Below are positions 28,900-37,834 of a stretch of 39,539 nt of DNA, in pieces. The notes beneath the pieces are model-generated. The model saw nothing but the letters and a program-made list of their open reading frames with translations, was not told the DNA's origin and searched no databases. The translations under genes were made by a program, and so were the position numbers. How positions within the stretch are numbered: the stretch's first letter is position 1; each line of letters starts with the position of its first letter. The stretch covers positions 1-39,539 of the forward strand of contig JAAUOU010000036.1 in assembly GCA_012034765.1 (NCBI GenBank), given 5' to 3'. This DNA comes from Pleurocapsaceae cyanobacterium CSU_1_1 (lineage in GTDB: Bacteria > Cyanobacteriota > Cyanobacteriia > Cyanobacteriales > Xenococcaceae).

Positions 28900-28920
28900 T
28901 ATAGTCATTCCAATTAATTT
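28900..28920. repeat. 21-bp repeat, copy 2
   Basis: Identical to 21177-21197 over 21 bases. It starts 13 bp after the glycosyltransferase stop and borders an epimerase remnant, so a small rearrangement or element insertion may have occurred here. Confidence 0.6.
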
Positions 28921-29109
28921 ACTTTCGAGATTAGCCTCAAATTTCCAAGTATCTGGCATCTGGCTTTTAGGAAGGATTACTATTTTGCCCTGCCAACCGA
29001 CAATAGAAGCGATCGCTCTAACTAAATCTGCTACTATAATTGTTGACTCGGAAACATTATAAATCCTCCCCGTGGCTCTTTGCTTAGTAAAATCAATTGT
29101 ACCGAGGTC
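28914..29109 (-). pseudogene. Remnant of an NAD-dependent epimerase/dehydratase
   Basis: On the minus strand the segment ATGRIYNVSES, then DLVRAIASIVGWQGKIVILPKSQMPD resembles the C-terminal third of extended short-chain epimerases (GRIYNVGEP...W...IA...GW.G.IV.VP). Neither the Rossmann GxxGxxG start nor the YxxxK catalytic pair is present anywhere nearby, and the frame runs into the DUF4079 stop region, so this is a truncated relic. It stops at the 21-bp repeat. Confidence 0.5.
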
Positions 29110-29119
29110 GAAGCTGTTA

Positions 29120-29596
29120 CTAAGACACCATCTTATCAAAAATTTTCTGGACAATTTGCATACCTGTAATCGCCTGCCATCCAAATAAACCTAGCAACAC
29201 AATATTAAGAGAAACGTGAGTAGTACGAGCAAGGCTATTACCCTTCTGCATTAAAGGGACTAAAGATGCAGAGACGGCAATCAAACCAGTCATCCCTAAC
29301 CCTGCCAAAAGATGAGGACCAACAAAAAGCTTACCATTGTTGATATAGGTAATTGCCATTCCGCCAATGTTCCCCACAACCATCAAAGCTAAAAGGATTG
29401 AGCCTGTTTGATGATGCCTTTCGCCAAATTTCTGCTTGACTAGCTCTTTTCTGCTTTCTTTATCGGCACTGCGAACTTTTTTATATTGAAGTCCTAAATA
29501 CAGTGCATAAACCGTAAGACCTAGCAAAACCCACATGAGAATTGGATGACCAAATTGTGACCAAGTTTTGATGCCATCGGGAATTTCAAACGCCAT
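29120..29596 (-). CDS. DUF4079 membrane protein
   Basis: The 158-residue protein has four membrane segments (about 15-38, 66-85, 93-113 and 126-146) and histidines in or next to them: FGHPILMW, HHQTGSILL, GPHLLAGLG and TTHVSLN. This arrangement suggests a b-type cytochrome-like four-helix protein. The family is common in cyanobacteria and has no established function. The start is ATG at 29596 (MAFEIPDGIKTW), with 194 bp to the divergent polyketide synthase gene. Confidence 0.78.
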   Translation of the reverse strand: MAFEIPDGIKTWSQFGHPILMWVLLGLTVYALYLGLQYKKVRSADKESRKELVKQKFGERHHQTGSILLALMVVGNIGGMAITYINNGKLFVGPHLLAGLGMTGLIAVSASLVPLMQKGNSLARTTHVSLNIVLLGLFGWQAITGMQIVQKIFDKMVS

Positions 29597-29790
29597 AATA
29601 TTTTCTTGAATTGAAATCAGCTTAAAACTTTATGAAAATTAACTTAACATAAAGGAACTTTGTATAGGGAAAGAATGCTGAATTTTTGCTCAAATTTGAG
29701 ATTTAGATAAATAAACGAAGTCTACAATAACTGAGAGATATGCTAATCTACACGACAGTTAATTAGTTCCCGATTGTACTACCCTCAACA
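29597..29790. other. Divergent intergenic region between DUF4079 and the polyketide synthase
   Basis: No gene is present. The region is AT-rich and must hold the promoters of both flanking genes. I do not see a clear -35/-10 pair at standard spacing, nor a Shine-Dalgarno before the polyketide synthase ATG. Confidence 0.4.
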
Positions 29791-32700
29791 ATGCAACTAG
29801 AACCCATCGCAATTATTGGTATTGGCTGTCGTTTTCCAGGTGCTGAGAATCCCCAAGCTTTTTGGTCAATGATCCGAGATGGCAAAAGTGGAATAGTTGA
29901 AGTCCCTGAATCTAGGTGGGATGTTGATGCCTATTACGATGCGGATTGTAGTCAGCCAGGGAAAGCCCATACTCGCTGGGGTGGGTTTCTCGACGATATA
30001 GAAAGTTTCGATCCGCAATTTTTTGGCATTGCTCCCAAGGAAGCAATCACAATGGATCCTCAACAACGTCTTTTGTTGGAAGTGGCTTGGTCAACTTTCG
30101 AAGATGCAGGACAAATTCCTGAAGAGCTTAAAGGTAGTAAAACAGGAGTATTTATCGGGATTGGGACTCATGATTATTCCATCATGATGTGGCAACAGCC
30201 TGTGAGTGAACCCTATGCCACTACAGGGACAGGTAACTGTATTGCTGCTAATCGGATTTCTTATAGTTTTGATTTTAAAGGGCCTAGTTTGGCGGTGGAT
30301 ACTGCTTGTTCTTCTTCCTTGGTAGCGGTTCATTTGGCTTGTCAGAGTATTTGGACGGGGGAGTCGGAGTTAGCTTTAGCTGGTGGGGTAAATATGCTGC
30401 TGTTGCCAACAATTATGGTGGGTTTTAGTAAAGGTGGATTTATGTCTACCCAAGGGCGCTGTCAGAGCTTTGATGCAGATGCGGATGGCTATGTTAGGGG
30501 AGAGGGAGCAGGCTTGGTACTCTTAAAACCTCTCGCTCAAGCTAAAGCAGATGGGGATAATATTTACGGGGTAATTCTCAGTAGTGCTGTTAATCAGGAT
30601 GGTTTAAGTAACGGTTTAGCAGCACCAAATCCCCAGGCGCAAGAGGCGGTATTACGAGAAGCGTATCAAAAAGTAGGGATAGATCCTACTCAGGTAGATT
30701 ATGTTGAAGCACACGGTACAGGAACAAAAGTGGGCGATCCTATAGAAGCGAATGCTTTAGGGGCAGTTTTTGGAGAGCGTCGTGAATCAGGAAATAAGTG
30801 CCTAATTGGTTCAGTTAAAACAAATATTGGTCATACCGAAACCGCAGCGGGAATCGCAGGGATTATCAAGGTAGCACTGGCGCTCAAGCATAAACAGATT
30901 CCTCCTAGCTTAAATTTTAACAAACCCAATCCAGCGATCGCCTTTGAAGATCTTAAGTTACAGGTGGTAACAGAATTGACTCCCTGGTTAGCAGACAAGC
31001 CTTTAATTGCGGGGGTGAATTCCTTTGGTTTTGGGGGAACGAATGCTCATGTTGTCATGGGTGGGGTTGAGGATGGGGAATTAGGGAAATGGGGAATTAG
31101 GGAAGTAGTCCTAAAGGATACCGCTTCGCATAGGCGAGCTGATCTGCTGACTTTATCGGCGAAGAGTAAGTCTGCTTTAAAGGAGTTGGCGCAAAGTTAT
31201 TTAAATTTTATCCCAAATTGCGATCTCTCTTGGACAGAAATTTGTACGGGGACTCAAACGCAGCGGAGTCATTTTAATCATCGTCTAACCTGTATTGCTA
31301 AATCTCCAGAGCATTTGCAGCAACAGTTAACAGCTTTTATAACCAACCAAGAAGCAGCAGGATTAAGATTTAGCACCGTTAGTAATCAAACTAAACAAAT
31401 TTGTTGGCTGTTTACTGGACAAGGTTCGCAATATGTGGGGATGGGTCAAGAACTTTATCACACTCAGCCTGTGTTTCAGGAGTCATTAGACCGCTGTGCC
31501 ACCATTCTAAAAGCTTATTTAGATCGACCTTTATTAGAGGTGATTTTTTCCTCAGATACTTCTGATTGCACCGATCATCAAGCAGAAATTAATCGCACTG
31601 TCTATACTCAACCCGCGATCTTTGCCTTGGAATATGCCTTGGCGCAATTATGGCTAGCTTGGGGAATTAAACCTGATTATGTAGCGGGACATAGTATTGG
31701 CGAATATGTTGCTGCCTGTATTGCAGGGGTTTTTAGTCTAGAAGATGGTTTAAAGTTGGTTGCCACTAGGGGTAGGTTAATGGAAGAATTGCCCTCATCA
31801 GGAGGGATGCTGGCTGTGTTTAGCAGTCAGATTGAAATTGCCGAATTGATTGCTCAGTATCAGGAAGTAAATATTGCAGCAGTTAATCATCAGCAAAATA
31901 CAGTTATTGCAGGCAACATCAATACCCTAGCTGTAATTGAAGATAAGCTGGCAAGTTTAGAGATTTCTAGCACTCTGCTGGAAGTTTCTCATGCTTTTCA
32001 TTCTCCCTTGATGAAGCCGATGCTGGGAGATTTTCGACAAGTGGCGGAGTCTATTACCTATCATCTGCCTCAGATTCCTTTAGTTTCTAGCGTTACGGCG
32101 CAGCTTGCCAATGAATCAATTACTAGTCCTAATTATTGGGTCGAGCATATTATTCAACCTGTTAATTTTGCTGATGGGTTTCAGTTTTTGTTAGAGCAAA
32201 AAATAGATATCTTTCTCGAAATTGGGGCAAAACCAATTCTTTCTAGTATTGGTGCAACTATCTCAGCCACAACCGATTATGCAACCATTTTGCTGTCGAG
32301 TTTATCAAATAAGCAACCTGATGAACAAGTAATCTTAAATAGCCTTGCCCAGTTATATCATCAGGGAATAGAAATTAATTGGCGCAAGTTCAACCAGGAT
32401 ATTGATTCCCGTAGAGTTAAACTACCCACCTATCCTTTTCAACGTCAGCGTTATTGGTGGGAACAGGCTAAGTTTTGGACTAAAGATGTTCCTGTACAGC
32501 AGATACATCCTCTGTTGGGGAATCCGTTAACTTTAGCAGGGACATCAGAAATACGCTGGACAGGGCAAATTAATGGTCATCTTCCTGATTATCTTCAGGA
32601 TCATCGCTTAGAGGGGGAGATTGTCTTTCCCGCAACGGCATATCTAGAGATGGCTTTAGCAGCAGGGTCAGATATTTGTGCTAAGAGCATACAGCTAAGA

Positions 32701-35700
32701 GAATTTATTATTCATCAGCCTTTAATCTTGAGAGATAAATCTACTCAACTTCAGACGGTGTTATCCCCTGTTGTAGATGTTGTAGATTCAGCTTATCGGG
32801 TACAGATTTTTAGCCGTGAGGTAGATAGTGATCCTGATGCATTTATTCTGCATAGTGAAGTGGTAATTACTTTTCAAGCCGAGGAATTGACTAACAACCT
32901 AGACTTGGCTCATCTAAAATCGCGATTACAGCCACAAACAGCAGAAATTGCTGATTACTATCAGTCGTTGAGCAAACAAGGCTTAAATTATGGCGTTAGT
33001 TTTCAAGGCCTTAAACAGATTTGGTATGGGGAAACAGAAGCTTTAGGCTATATTCAGTTACCAGATAATTTAAACAGTCAAGCTAGTAACTATCAAATTC
33101 ATCCTGCTTTACTTGATGCTTGTTTACAGTTAATTGGCACAGTTACCGAAGCCAACTCAGGCATATACTTACCCGTCGGCATTGAATCTCTAAGTTTGAC
33201 TCAAGCTAATCTTAATCAAGTATGGGCTTACATAACCATTAAACCCACCCTAAACAAGCAAATTATTACAGCAGATCTAGTTTTAACAAATGATGCGGGT
33301 ACTGTAGTAGTAGAGATTATTAATTTATCTCTTCAATATCTTAGCTGGCGATCGCTCCAAAAACTCCTCAATATTTCTCCATCAGCAGAAAATAAAAATA
33401 GTCTTACTCAACATCTCTACGAAATAGACTGGGAACAGAAGAGTTTAATTACCACTGAAGCGACAAAACCAACAGATCATGACTGCTGGCTGATCTTTTC
33501 TAGGGACAACGAACTAACTCAAGTGTTAACTCAAAAATTAGCTGGTATTTCAGTGATTTTAGGGGATGATTACTTTAATCAATCTAATACCCATTTATAT
33601 ACCATCAATCCTAGTCAAGTAGAAGATTGGCAGAGTTTATGGCAGGCTGTTAACTACCAACCGCAGAATAATTTAAAAATTGCTTATTTTTGCAGTCAGG
33701 AAGAACCTGCAAGCAGTAACCTTTATGCCGAAATATTCAATTTAATTCAGTCTATAACCGAAGCAAGGCTTAATCTGACTCAATTAAACATTATTACCGA
33801 GCAAAGTCAATACAAAGCAATAAATAATCTGACAGGAGGACTCTGGGGTTTAGGTCGCACAATACAGCAGGAATATCCCCAGTTATGCTGTAATTTACTT
33901 GATTTTGATAGTTTACAGCTTAATAATCTACCCCCAATATTCTCAGAATTACTCGCCTCGGATGGTGAAACTCAAGTAGCGTATCATCATCAGCAAAGAT
34001 ATGTCCCCAGACTAACTCCCAGAGATAATACCTTAGATCATCCTTACTGTCTGCAATTATCTGCATACGGTAGTCTCGACAATCTTACCCTCGCACCCAT
34101 AGAGCGTAAAGCGCCTCAACAGGGAGAAATCGAAATTGCGGTAGCAGCTAGTGGAGTTAATTTCCGTGATGTGTTGAACGCCTTGGGAGTACTCAAAGAA
34201 TATCTTCAGGCAATGGGGTTTAATGACTCCACTGAAGTTCCTTTTGGGGGAGAATGTGCAGGGGTTGTGGTGGCAGTAGGCAAAGATGTAAAGAATTTCC
34301 AGATCGGTGATGAAGTAATTGCAGCGCAGGCGGTGGGAAGCTTAAGTAGTCATGTAACGGTGCAGGCTAAATTTGCGATCGCAAAACCAAAAAATCTCAC
34401 CTATAGTTCAGCTGCAACCATCCCCACTACCTTCTTGACTGCATACTACGGGCTACATCATTTAGCCCAAATCAAACCAGGAGATAAAATTCTCATTCAC
34501 GCTGCTGCGGGGGGTGTCGGGCTGGCTGCGGTACAGATCGCCCAACAGATAGGTGCAGAAGTTTACACTACCGCTTCTGTTGGCAAATGGGACTTTTTGA
34601 AGGCTTCAGGGGTTAAATATGTAATGAACTCCCGTAATCTGGATTTTGCTGAGGAAGTAATGCAGTTAACGGGTGGCAAAGGGGTAGACTTAATTCTCAA
34701 TAGCTTAAACGGTGATTTTATTCCCCAGAATTTAGCTATTCTCGCCCCCAATGGTCGATTTGTAGAGATTGGCAAGGTAGGTATTTGGGAACATGCTCAG
34801 GTGGCGGAAGCACGAGATGATATTAGTTATTTTCCTTTTGATTTACTAGAGGTTTCCCGTCAAGATCCCGATCTGATTAAGCGTATGTTTGCTGAATTAA
34901 TTCAGCAGTTTGTTGATGGTAAATTAGAGCCTCTACCCCACCAGATTTTTCCCATTCAGCAAGCGGATGATGCCTTTCGCTATATGGCACAGGCTAAACA
35001 CATCGGCAAGGTGGTAATTGATTTCCCTACTAATCATCAGGTAGTTACCAGCGACGGCAGCTATTTGATTACAGGTGGTATGGGTGCGTTGGGTTTACAG
35101 GTGGCAAACTGGCTAGCCGAAGAAGGGGCAAAACATCTGATTCTTGTAAGTAGAAACCAGCCTGAGATATCTGCACAACAAGAAATAGCTTCCCTCAAAC
35201 AGCAAGGTATTAAAGTAGATCTGATCCAGATTGATATTAGCGATAGTCAAGCTGTAAACGATCTCTTTGAGAGTTTTAATTCGAGTCAATTTAAGCTCAA
35301 AGGTATAATCCACGCAGCAGGAATCCTGGATGATGGTCTTTTAAAAAGCCTCTTTTGGGAGCGTTTTCAGCGAGTTTTACAGCCCAAAGTTGCTGGGGCT
35401 TGGAATCTCCATCAAGCTACGGAAAAATTAGCCCTAGACTGGTTTGTCTGCTTCTCTTCGATCGCATCTACTTTTGGTGCAGCAGGACAAAGTAACTACG
35501 CGACTGCTAACGCTTTTATGGATAACCTGATGAGTTATCGCCGTCACCAGGGTTTACCAGGCTTAAGCATCAACTGGAGTATTTGGGATGAAGTAGGAAT
35601 GGCAAGTCGTTTGACTCCCGAACAACAGCAAAGATTAAGCCAACAGGGTTTAACTGCGATCGCGCCATCTCAGGGATTAAAAGTACTCAAACAATTATTG

Positions 35701-37404
35701 CAGCAACAGGCAACCCAAACCATCGTCTTTCCCGTAGACTGGGCAAGGTTTTTAAGTCAACAACCTGCTAATCCTTTCTTTGAGAGAGTACAGCCCCAAG
35801 CCAAGGTTCAAAAAGTTCAAACTTCATCTTTCCTCCAGCAGTTAGCCCAAACCAACCCAGCACAACAACATGATCTTTTACAATCCCACATTCGCCTACA
35901 AATAGCCAAGGTGTTAGGCTTTAGCGATCCTGAAAATGTTGATATCCAAGAAAAATTTGCCGATTTGGGTATGGATTCCCTGATGGCGGTAGAGTTTAAA
36001 AACAATCTCCAGGCTAGCTTTGGTAATGCGATCTCTTTAACGGCTGCTTTTGACTATCCCAACGTCGAACTGCTAACAGCGTATCTTGCTCAAGAATTAT
36101 TAGACGGAAATGTTTTATCAAATATAGATCAATCCCCGCAGCAGGTTACAGCTAAAATCCCTATCGCCAATAAACCGCAAATTACGCCGATAACCACCAA
36201 GAAAATCCAGGTTAAACCCGAATACAGCCAATTCAAACTTACTCCAGAATATATCAATCTTAAAAAAGACTTACAACGGGTAGAAAAATTAGGCAATCCC
36301 TTCTTTAGTCTCCATCAGGGTATTGCCCAAGATACAATTCAAACTGGCGATCGCACCTTAATCAACTACTCCAGCTACAATTATCTCGGTATGTCAGGAG
36401 ATCCCACCGTCATTGCTGCTACCCAAAAAGCGATCGCCGAATACGGAACTTCAGTCTCCGCCAGTCGAGTATTATCGGGAGAACGTCCCATCCATCTGGA
36501 ATTAGAACAGGAAATAGCAGATTTAATCGGCACAGAGGCAGCGATCATTTATGTAGGCGGTCATGCTACCAACGTCAGCACTATTGGTCATCTGTTTGGC
36601 AAACAAGATCTAATTATCTGTGATGCCCTCAGCCACAATAGTATTCGAGAAGGATGTAACCTATCAGGAGCAACGATCATTGATTTCCCCCACAATGACT
36701 GTCAGGCTTTAGCAGAAATCTTAAACCGAGAAAGAACTAAATATCAAAAAGTCTTAATTGCGATCGAAGGTATTTATAGCACTGATGGCGATCTTGCTCC
36801 CTTGCCCGAAATAGTTGCCCTGAAGCGACATTATCAAACTTTTCTCTTAGTTGATGAAGCTCATTCAATTGGTGTACTGGGTTTATCTGGCGGAGGAATT
36901 AGAGAACACTATAACCTGCAACCAACAGATGTGGATCTATGGATGGGAACTCTCAGCAAATCCTTTGCTAGCTGTGGTGGCTATATTGCGGGAAGTAGTG
37001 AACTGATCGAATATCTCAAATATACTGCTCCTGGTTTTGTCTTCAGCGTGGGGATGTCTCCTGCTAATACCGCAGCAGCTTTAGCAGCAATTAGATTACT
37101 CAAGTCAGAACCAGAAAGAGCGATTAAAATCCAAACGAGAGCCAAATTCTGCCTCGATTTAGCTAAAAATAAAGGTTTAAATACAGGCTACAGCGCCGAT
37201 TCGCCTGTCATCCCAATTATCGTCGGTGAACCCCATAAAGCAGTGCGTTTGTCACAACTATTAAATCAAGCAGGAATTAACGTTAACCCGATGGTATATC
37301 CTTCTGTACCCTACAATGCTGCTCGTTTACGCTTTTTTATTACCTGTCTGCATACAGAGGCTCAAATTCAGCAGACAATCGAAGCTGTAGTGGCTTCTAG
37401 CTGA
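29791..37404 (+). CDS. Single-module reducing type I polyketide synthase fused to an alpha-oxoamine synthase
   Basis: The protein has 2537 residues and no frameshift. Domains in order: KS (1-425) with Cys173 in DTACSSS, His308 in EAHGTGT and His348 in NIGHTE; AT (about 530-840) with Ser635 in GHSIGEY and HAFH at 734-737, indicating malonyl-CoA; DH (about 905-1180) with His938 in HRLEGEIVFP and Asp1109 in HPALLDAC; a non-catalytic KR half; ER (about 1445-1750) with HAAAGGVGLAAVQ near 1570; KR (about 1755-1930) with TGGMGALG at 1761, LDD, Ser1890 and Tyr1903; ACP with Ser2063 in GMDSL; and a PLP alpha-oxoamine synthase (about 2155-2537) with His2282, Asp2355/His2358 (DEAHSIG) and Lys2390 in TLSKSFAS. 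There is no thioesterase, so release should be by decarboxylative condensation with an amino acid. The start MQLEPIAIIGIGCRFPG is canonical. No accessory biosynthetic genes are adjacent. Confidence 0.93.
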   Translation: MQLEPIAIIGIGCRFPGAENPQAFWSMIRDGKSGIVEVPESRWDVDAYYDADCSQPGKAHTRWGGFLDDIESFDPQFFGIAPKEAITMDPQQRLLLEVAWSTFEDAGQIPEELKGSKTGVFIGIGTHDYSIMMWQQPVSEPYATTGTGNCIAANRISYSFDFKGPSLAVDTACSSSLVAVHLACQSIWTGESELALAGGVNMLLLPTIMVGFSKGGFMSTQGRCQSFDADADGYVRGEGAGLVLLKPLAQAKADGDNIYGVILSSAVNQDGLSNGLAAPNPQAQEAVLREAYQKVGIDPTQVDYVEAHGTGTKVGDPIEANALGAVFGERRESGNKCLIGSVKTNIGHTETAAGIAGIIKVALALKHKQIPPSLNFNKPNPAIAFEDLKLQVVTELTPWLADKPLIAGVNSFGFGGTNAHVVMGGVEDGELGKWGIREVVLKDTASHRRADLLTLSAKSKSALKELAQSYLNFIPNCDLSWTEICTGTQTQRSHFNHRLTCIAKSPEHLQQQLTAFITNQEAAGLRFSTVSNQTKQICWLFTGQGSQYVGMGQELYHTQPVFQESLDRCATILKAYLDRPLLEVIFSSDTSDCTDHQAEINRTVYTQPAIFALEYALAQLWLAWGIKPDYVAGHSIGEYVAACIAGVFSLEDGLKLVATRGRLMEELPSSGGMLAVFSSQIEIAELIAQYQEVNIAAVNHQQNTVIAGNINTLAVIEDKLASLEISSTLLEVSHAFHSPLMKPMLGDFRQVAESITYHLPQIPLVSSVTAQLANESITSPNYWVEHIIQPVNFADGFQFLLEQKIDIFLEIGAKPILSSIGATISATTDYATILLSSLSNKQPDEQVILNSLAQLYHQGIEINWRKFNQDIDSRRVKLPTYPFQRQRYWWEQAKFWTKDVPVQQIHPLLGNPLTLAGTSEIRWTGQINGHLPDYLQDHRLEGEIVFPATAYLEMALAAGSDICAKSIQLREFIIHQPLILRDKSTQLQTVLSPVVDVVDSAYRVQIFSREVDSDPDAFILHSEVVITFQAEELTNNLDLAHLKSRLQPQTAEIADYYQSLSKQGLNYGVSFQGLKQIWYGETEALGYIQLPDNLNSQASNYQIHPALLDACLQLIGTVTEANSGIYLPVGIESLSLTQANLNQVWAYITIKPTLNKQIITADLVLTNDAGTVVVEIINLSLQYLSWRSLQKLLNISPSAENKNSLTQHLYEIDWEQKSLITTEATKPTDHDCWLIFSRDNELTQVLTQKLAGISVILGDDYFNQSNTHLYTINPSQVEDWQSLWQAVNYQPQNNLKIAYFCSQEEPASSNLYAEIFNLIQSITEARLNLTQLNIITEQSQYKAINNLTGGLWGLGRTIQQEYPQLCCNLLDFDSLQLNNLPPIFSELLASDGETQVAYHHQQRYVPRLTPRDNTLDHPYCLQLSAYGSLDNLTLAPIERKAPQQGEIEIAVAASGVNFRDVLNALGVLKEYLQAMGFNDSTEVPFGGECAGVVVAVGKDVKNFQIGDEVIAAQAVGSLSSHVTVQAKFAIAKPKNLTYSSAATIPTTFLTAYYGLHHLAQIKPGDKILIHAAAGGVGLAAVQIAQQIGAEVYTTASVGKWDFLKASGVKYVMNSRNLDFAEEVMQLTGGKGVDLILNSLNGDFIPQNLAILAPNGRFVEIGKVGIWEHAQVAEARDDISYFPFDLLEVSRQDPDLIKRMFAELIQQFVDGKLEPLPHQIFPIQQADDAFRYMAQAKHIGKVVIDFPTNHQVVTSDGSYLITGGMGALGLQVANWLAEEGAKHLILVSRNQPEISAQQEIASLKQQGIKVDLIQIDISDSQAVNDLFESFNSSQFKLKGIIHAAGILDDGLLKSLFWERFQRVLQPKVAGAWNLHQATEKLALDWFVCFSSIASTFGAAGQSNYATANAFMDNLMSYRRHQGLPGLSINWSIWDEVGMASRLTPEQQQRLSQQGLTAIAPSQGLKVLKQLLQQQATQTIVFPVDWARFLSQQPANPFFERVQPQAKVQKVQTSSFLQQLAQTNPAQQHDLLQSHIRLQIAKVLGFSDPENVDIQEKFADLGMDSLMAVEFKNNLQASFGNAISLTAAFDYPNVELLTAYLAQELLDGNVLSNIDQSPQQVTAKIPIANKPQITPITTKKIQVKPEYSQFKLTPEYINLKKDLQRVEKLGNPFFSLHQGIAQDTIQTGDRTLINYSSYNYLGMSGDPTVIAATQKAIAEYGTSVSASRVLSGERPIHLELEQEIADLIGTEAAIIYVGGHATNVSTIGHLFGKQDLIICDALSHNSIREGCNLSGATIIDFPHNDCQALAEILNRERTKYQKVLIAIEGIYSTDGDLAPLPEIVALKRHYQTFLLVDEAHSIGVLGLSGGGIREHYNLQPTDVDLWMGTLSKSFASCGGYIAGSSELIEYLKYTAPGFVFSVGMSPANTAAALAAIRLLKSEPERAIKIQTRAKFCLDLAKNKGLNTGYSADSPVIPIIVGEPHKAVRLSQLLNQAGINVNPMVYPSVPYNAARLRFFITCLHTEAQIQQTIEAVVASS
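31075..31140 (+). repeat. Tandem 14-mers and palindromic repeat half inside the polyketide synthase gene
   Basis: GGGGAATTAGGGAA occurs at 31075-31088 and 31091-31104, followed at 31108-31133 by GTCCTAAAGGATACCGCTTC and GCATAG. The latter matches the reverse complement of the 6992-7017 part of the intergenic palindrome at 24 of the first 25 positions. The whole segment is translated in frame as the KS-AT linker (about residues 429-450, ending KDTASHRRADLL). Confidence 0.8.
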
Positions 37405-37585
37405 TTAATTATCTCCCTATCTTCCTAAACAAGAAGTATTGTTTTAATCACGCACTCGTATCAAAAAGTACTAAATTTCCTAGCGGGGCGACAATCTAGA
37501 CTATAAAGTAAAGGAGGAGAGAGTTTGAGACAAGTAGCAAAAAAAGATAGGCTGAAGAGCGAGTCGTCAAACCTATCGTTATATA
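37405..37585. other. Region downstream of the polyketide synthase; probable left end of an IS relic
   Basis: No gene. No clear terminator for the polyketide synthase is seen. The last 70 bases (from about 37515) directly precede a transposase N-terminus and are probably the leader of that insertion sequence; GGAGGAGAG at about 37512-37520 is purine-rich but too far from the transposase ATG to serve it. Confidence 0.35.
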
Positions 37586-37715
37586 ATGTTACCTGAATTA
37601 TATCAAACCCATTTCCAAAAATATCTCAAGCCATCTGATTACGTGTTATTAGAGATTCTAATTAATCTCCTACAATCAATCAAACAAGTAAATAAGCGAA
37701 AAGCAAAGTTAATTG
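37586..37715 (+). pseudogene. IS4-type transposase, N-terminal remnant
   Basis: MLPELYQTHFQKYLKPSDYV followed by LLEILINLLQSIKQV is the characteristic N-terminus of cyanobacterial IS4-family transposases of about 350-400 residues. After some 45 codons the similarity ends. The frame then runs antisense through a methyltransferase remnant to 37834. No DDE catalytic residues remain, so the element is dead. Confidence 0.7.
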
Positions 37716-37727
37716 TTTTGCATATTT

Positions 37728-37830
37728 TATTACAAGTTCCTGTAGTTCAATATTCTTGGATGTCTCTAAAAATTTTCTGGGCTAAAGCAGATACTAAATC
37801 ACAGCCTGAGAATAAAGAAATAATCTCCAT
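37728..37830 (-). pseudogene. Internally deleted copy of a cytosine-5 methyltransferase gene
   Basis: From ATG at 37830 the minus strand reads MEIISLFSGC, three unmatched residues, then SALAQKIFRDIQEY and stop. The first part equals the N-terminus, and the second the C-terminus, of the intact methyltransferase at 38294-39343 (MEIISLFSGC and YALAQKIFIDIQEY). About 300 codons between motif I and motif X are gone, and the fusion stays in frame. DNA similarity continues past the stop to about 37728 (TTATTACAAGTTCCTGTAGT in both). This is a relic of a paralogue, not a rearranged end of the intact gene. Confidence 0.8.
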
Positions 37831-37834
37831 TTGA

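Noticed and set aside
36240-37404. Separate bioF/kbl-type gene at the end of the polyketide synthase
   Set aside because: The frame is continuous from the ACP domain with no stop or internal start signal; it is a fused domain.
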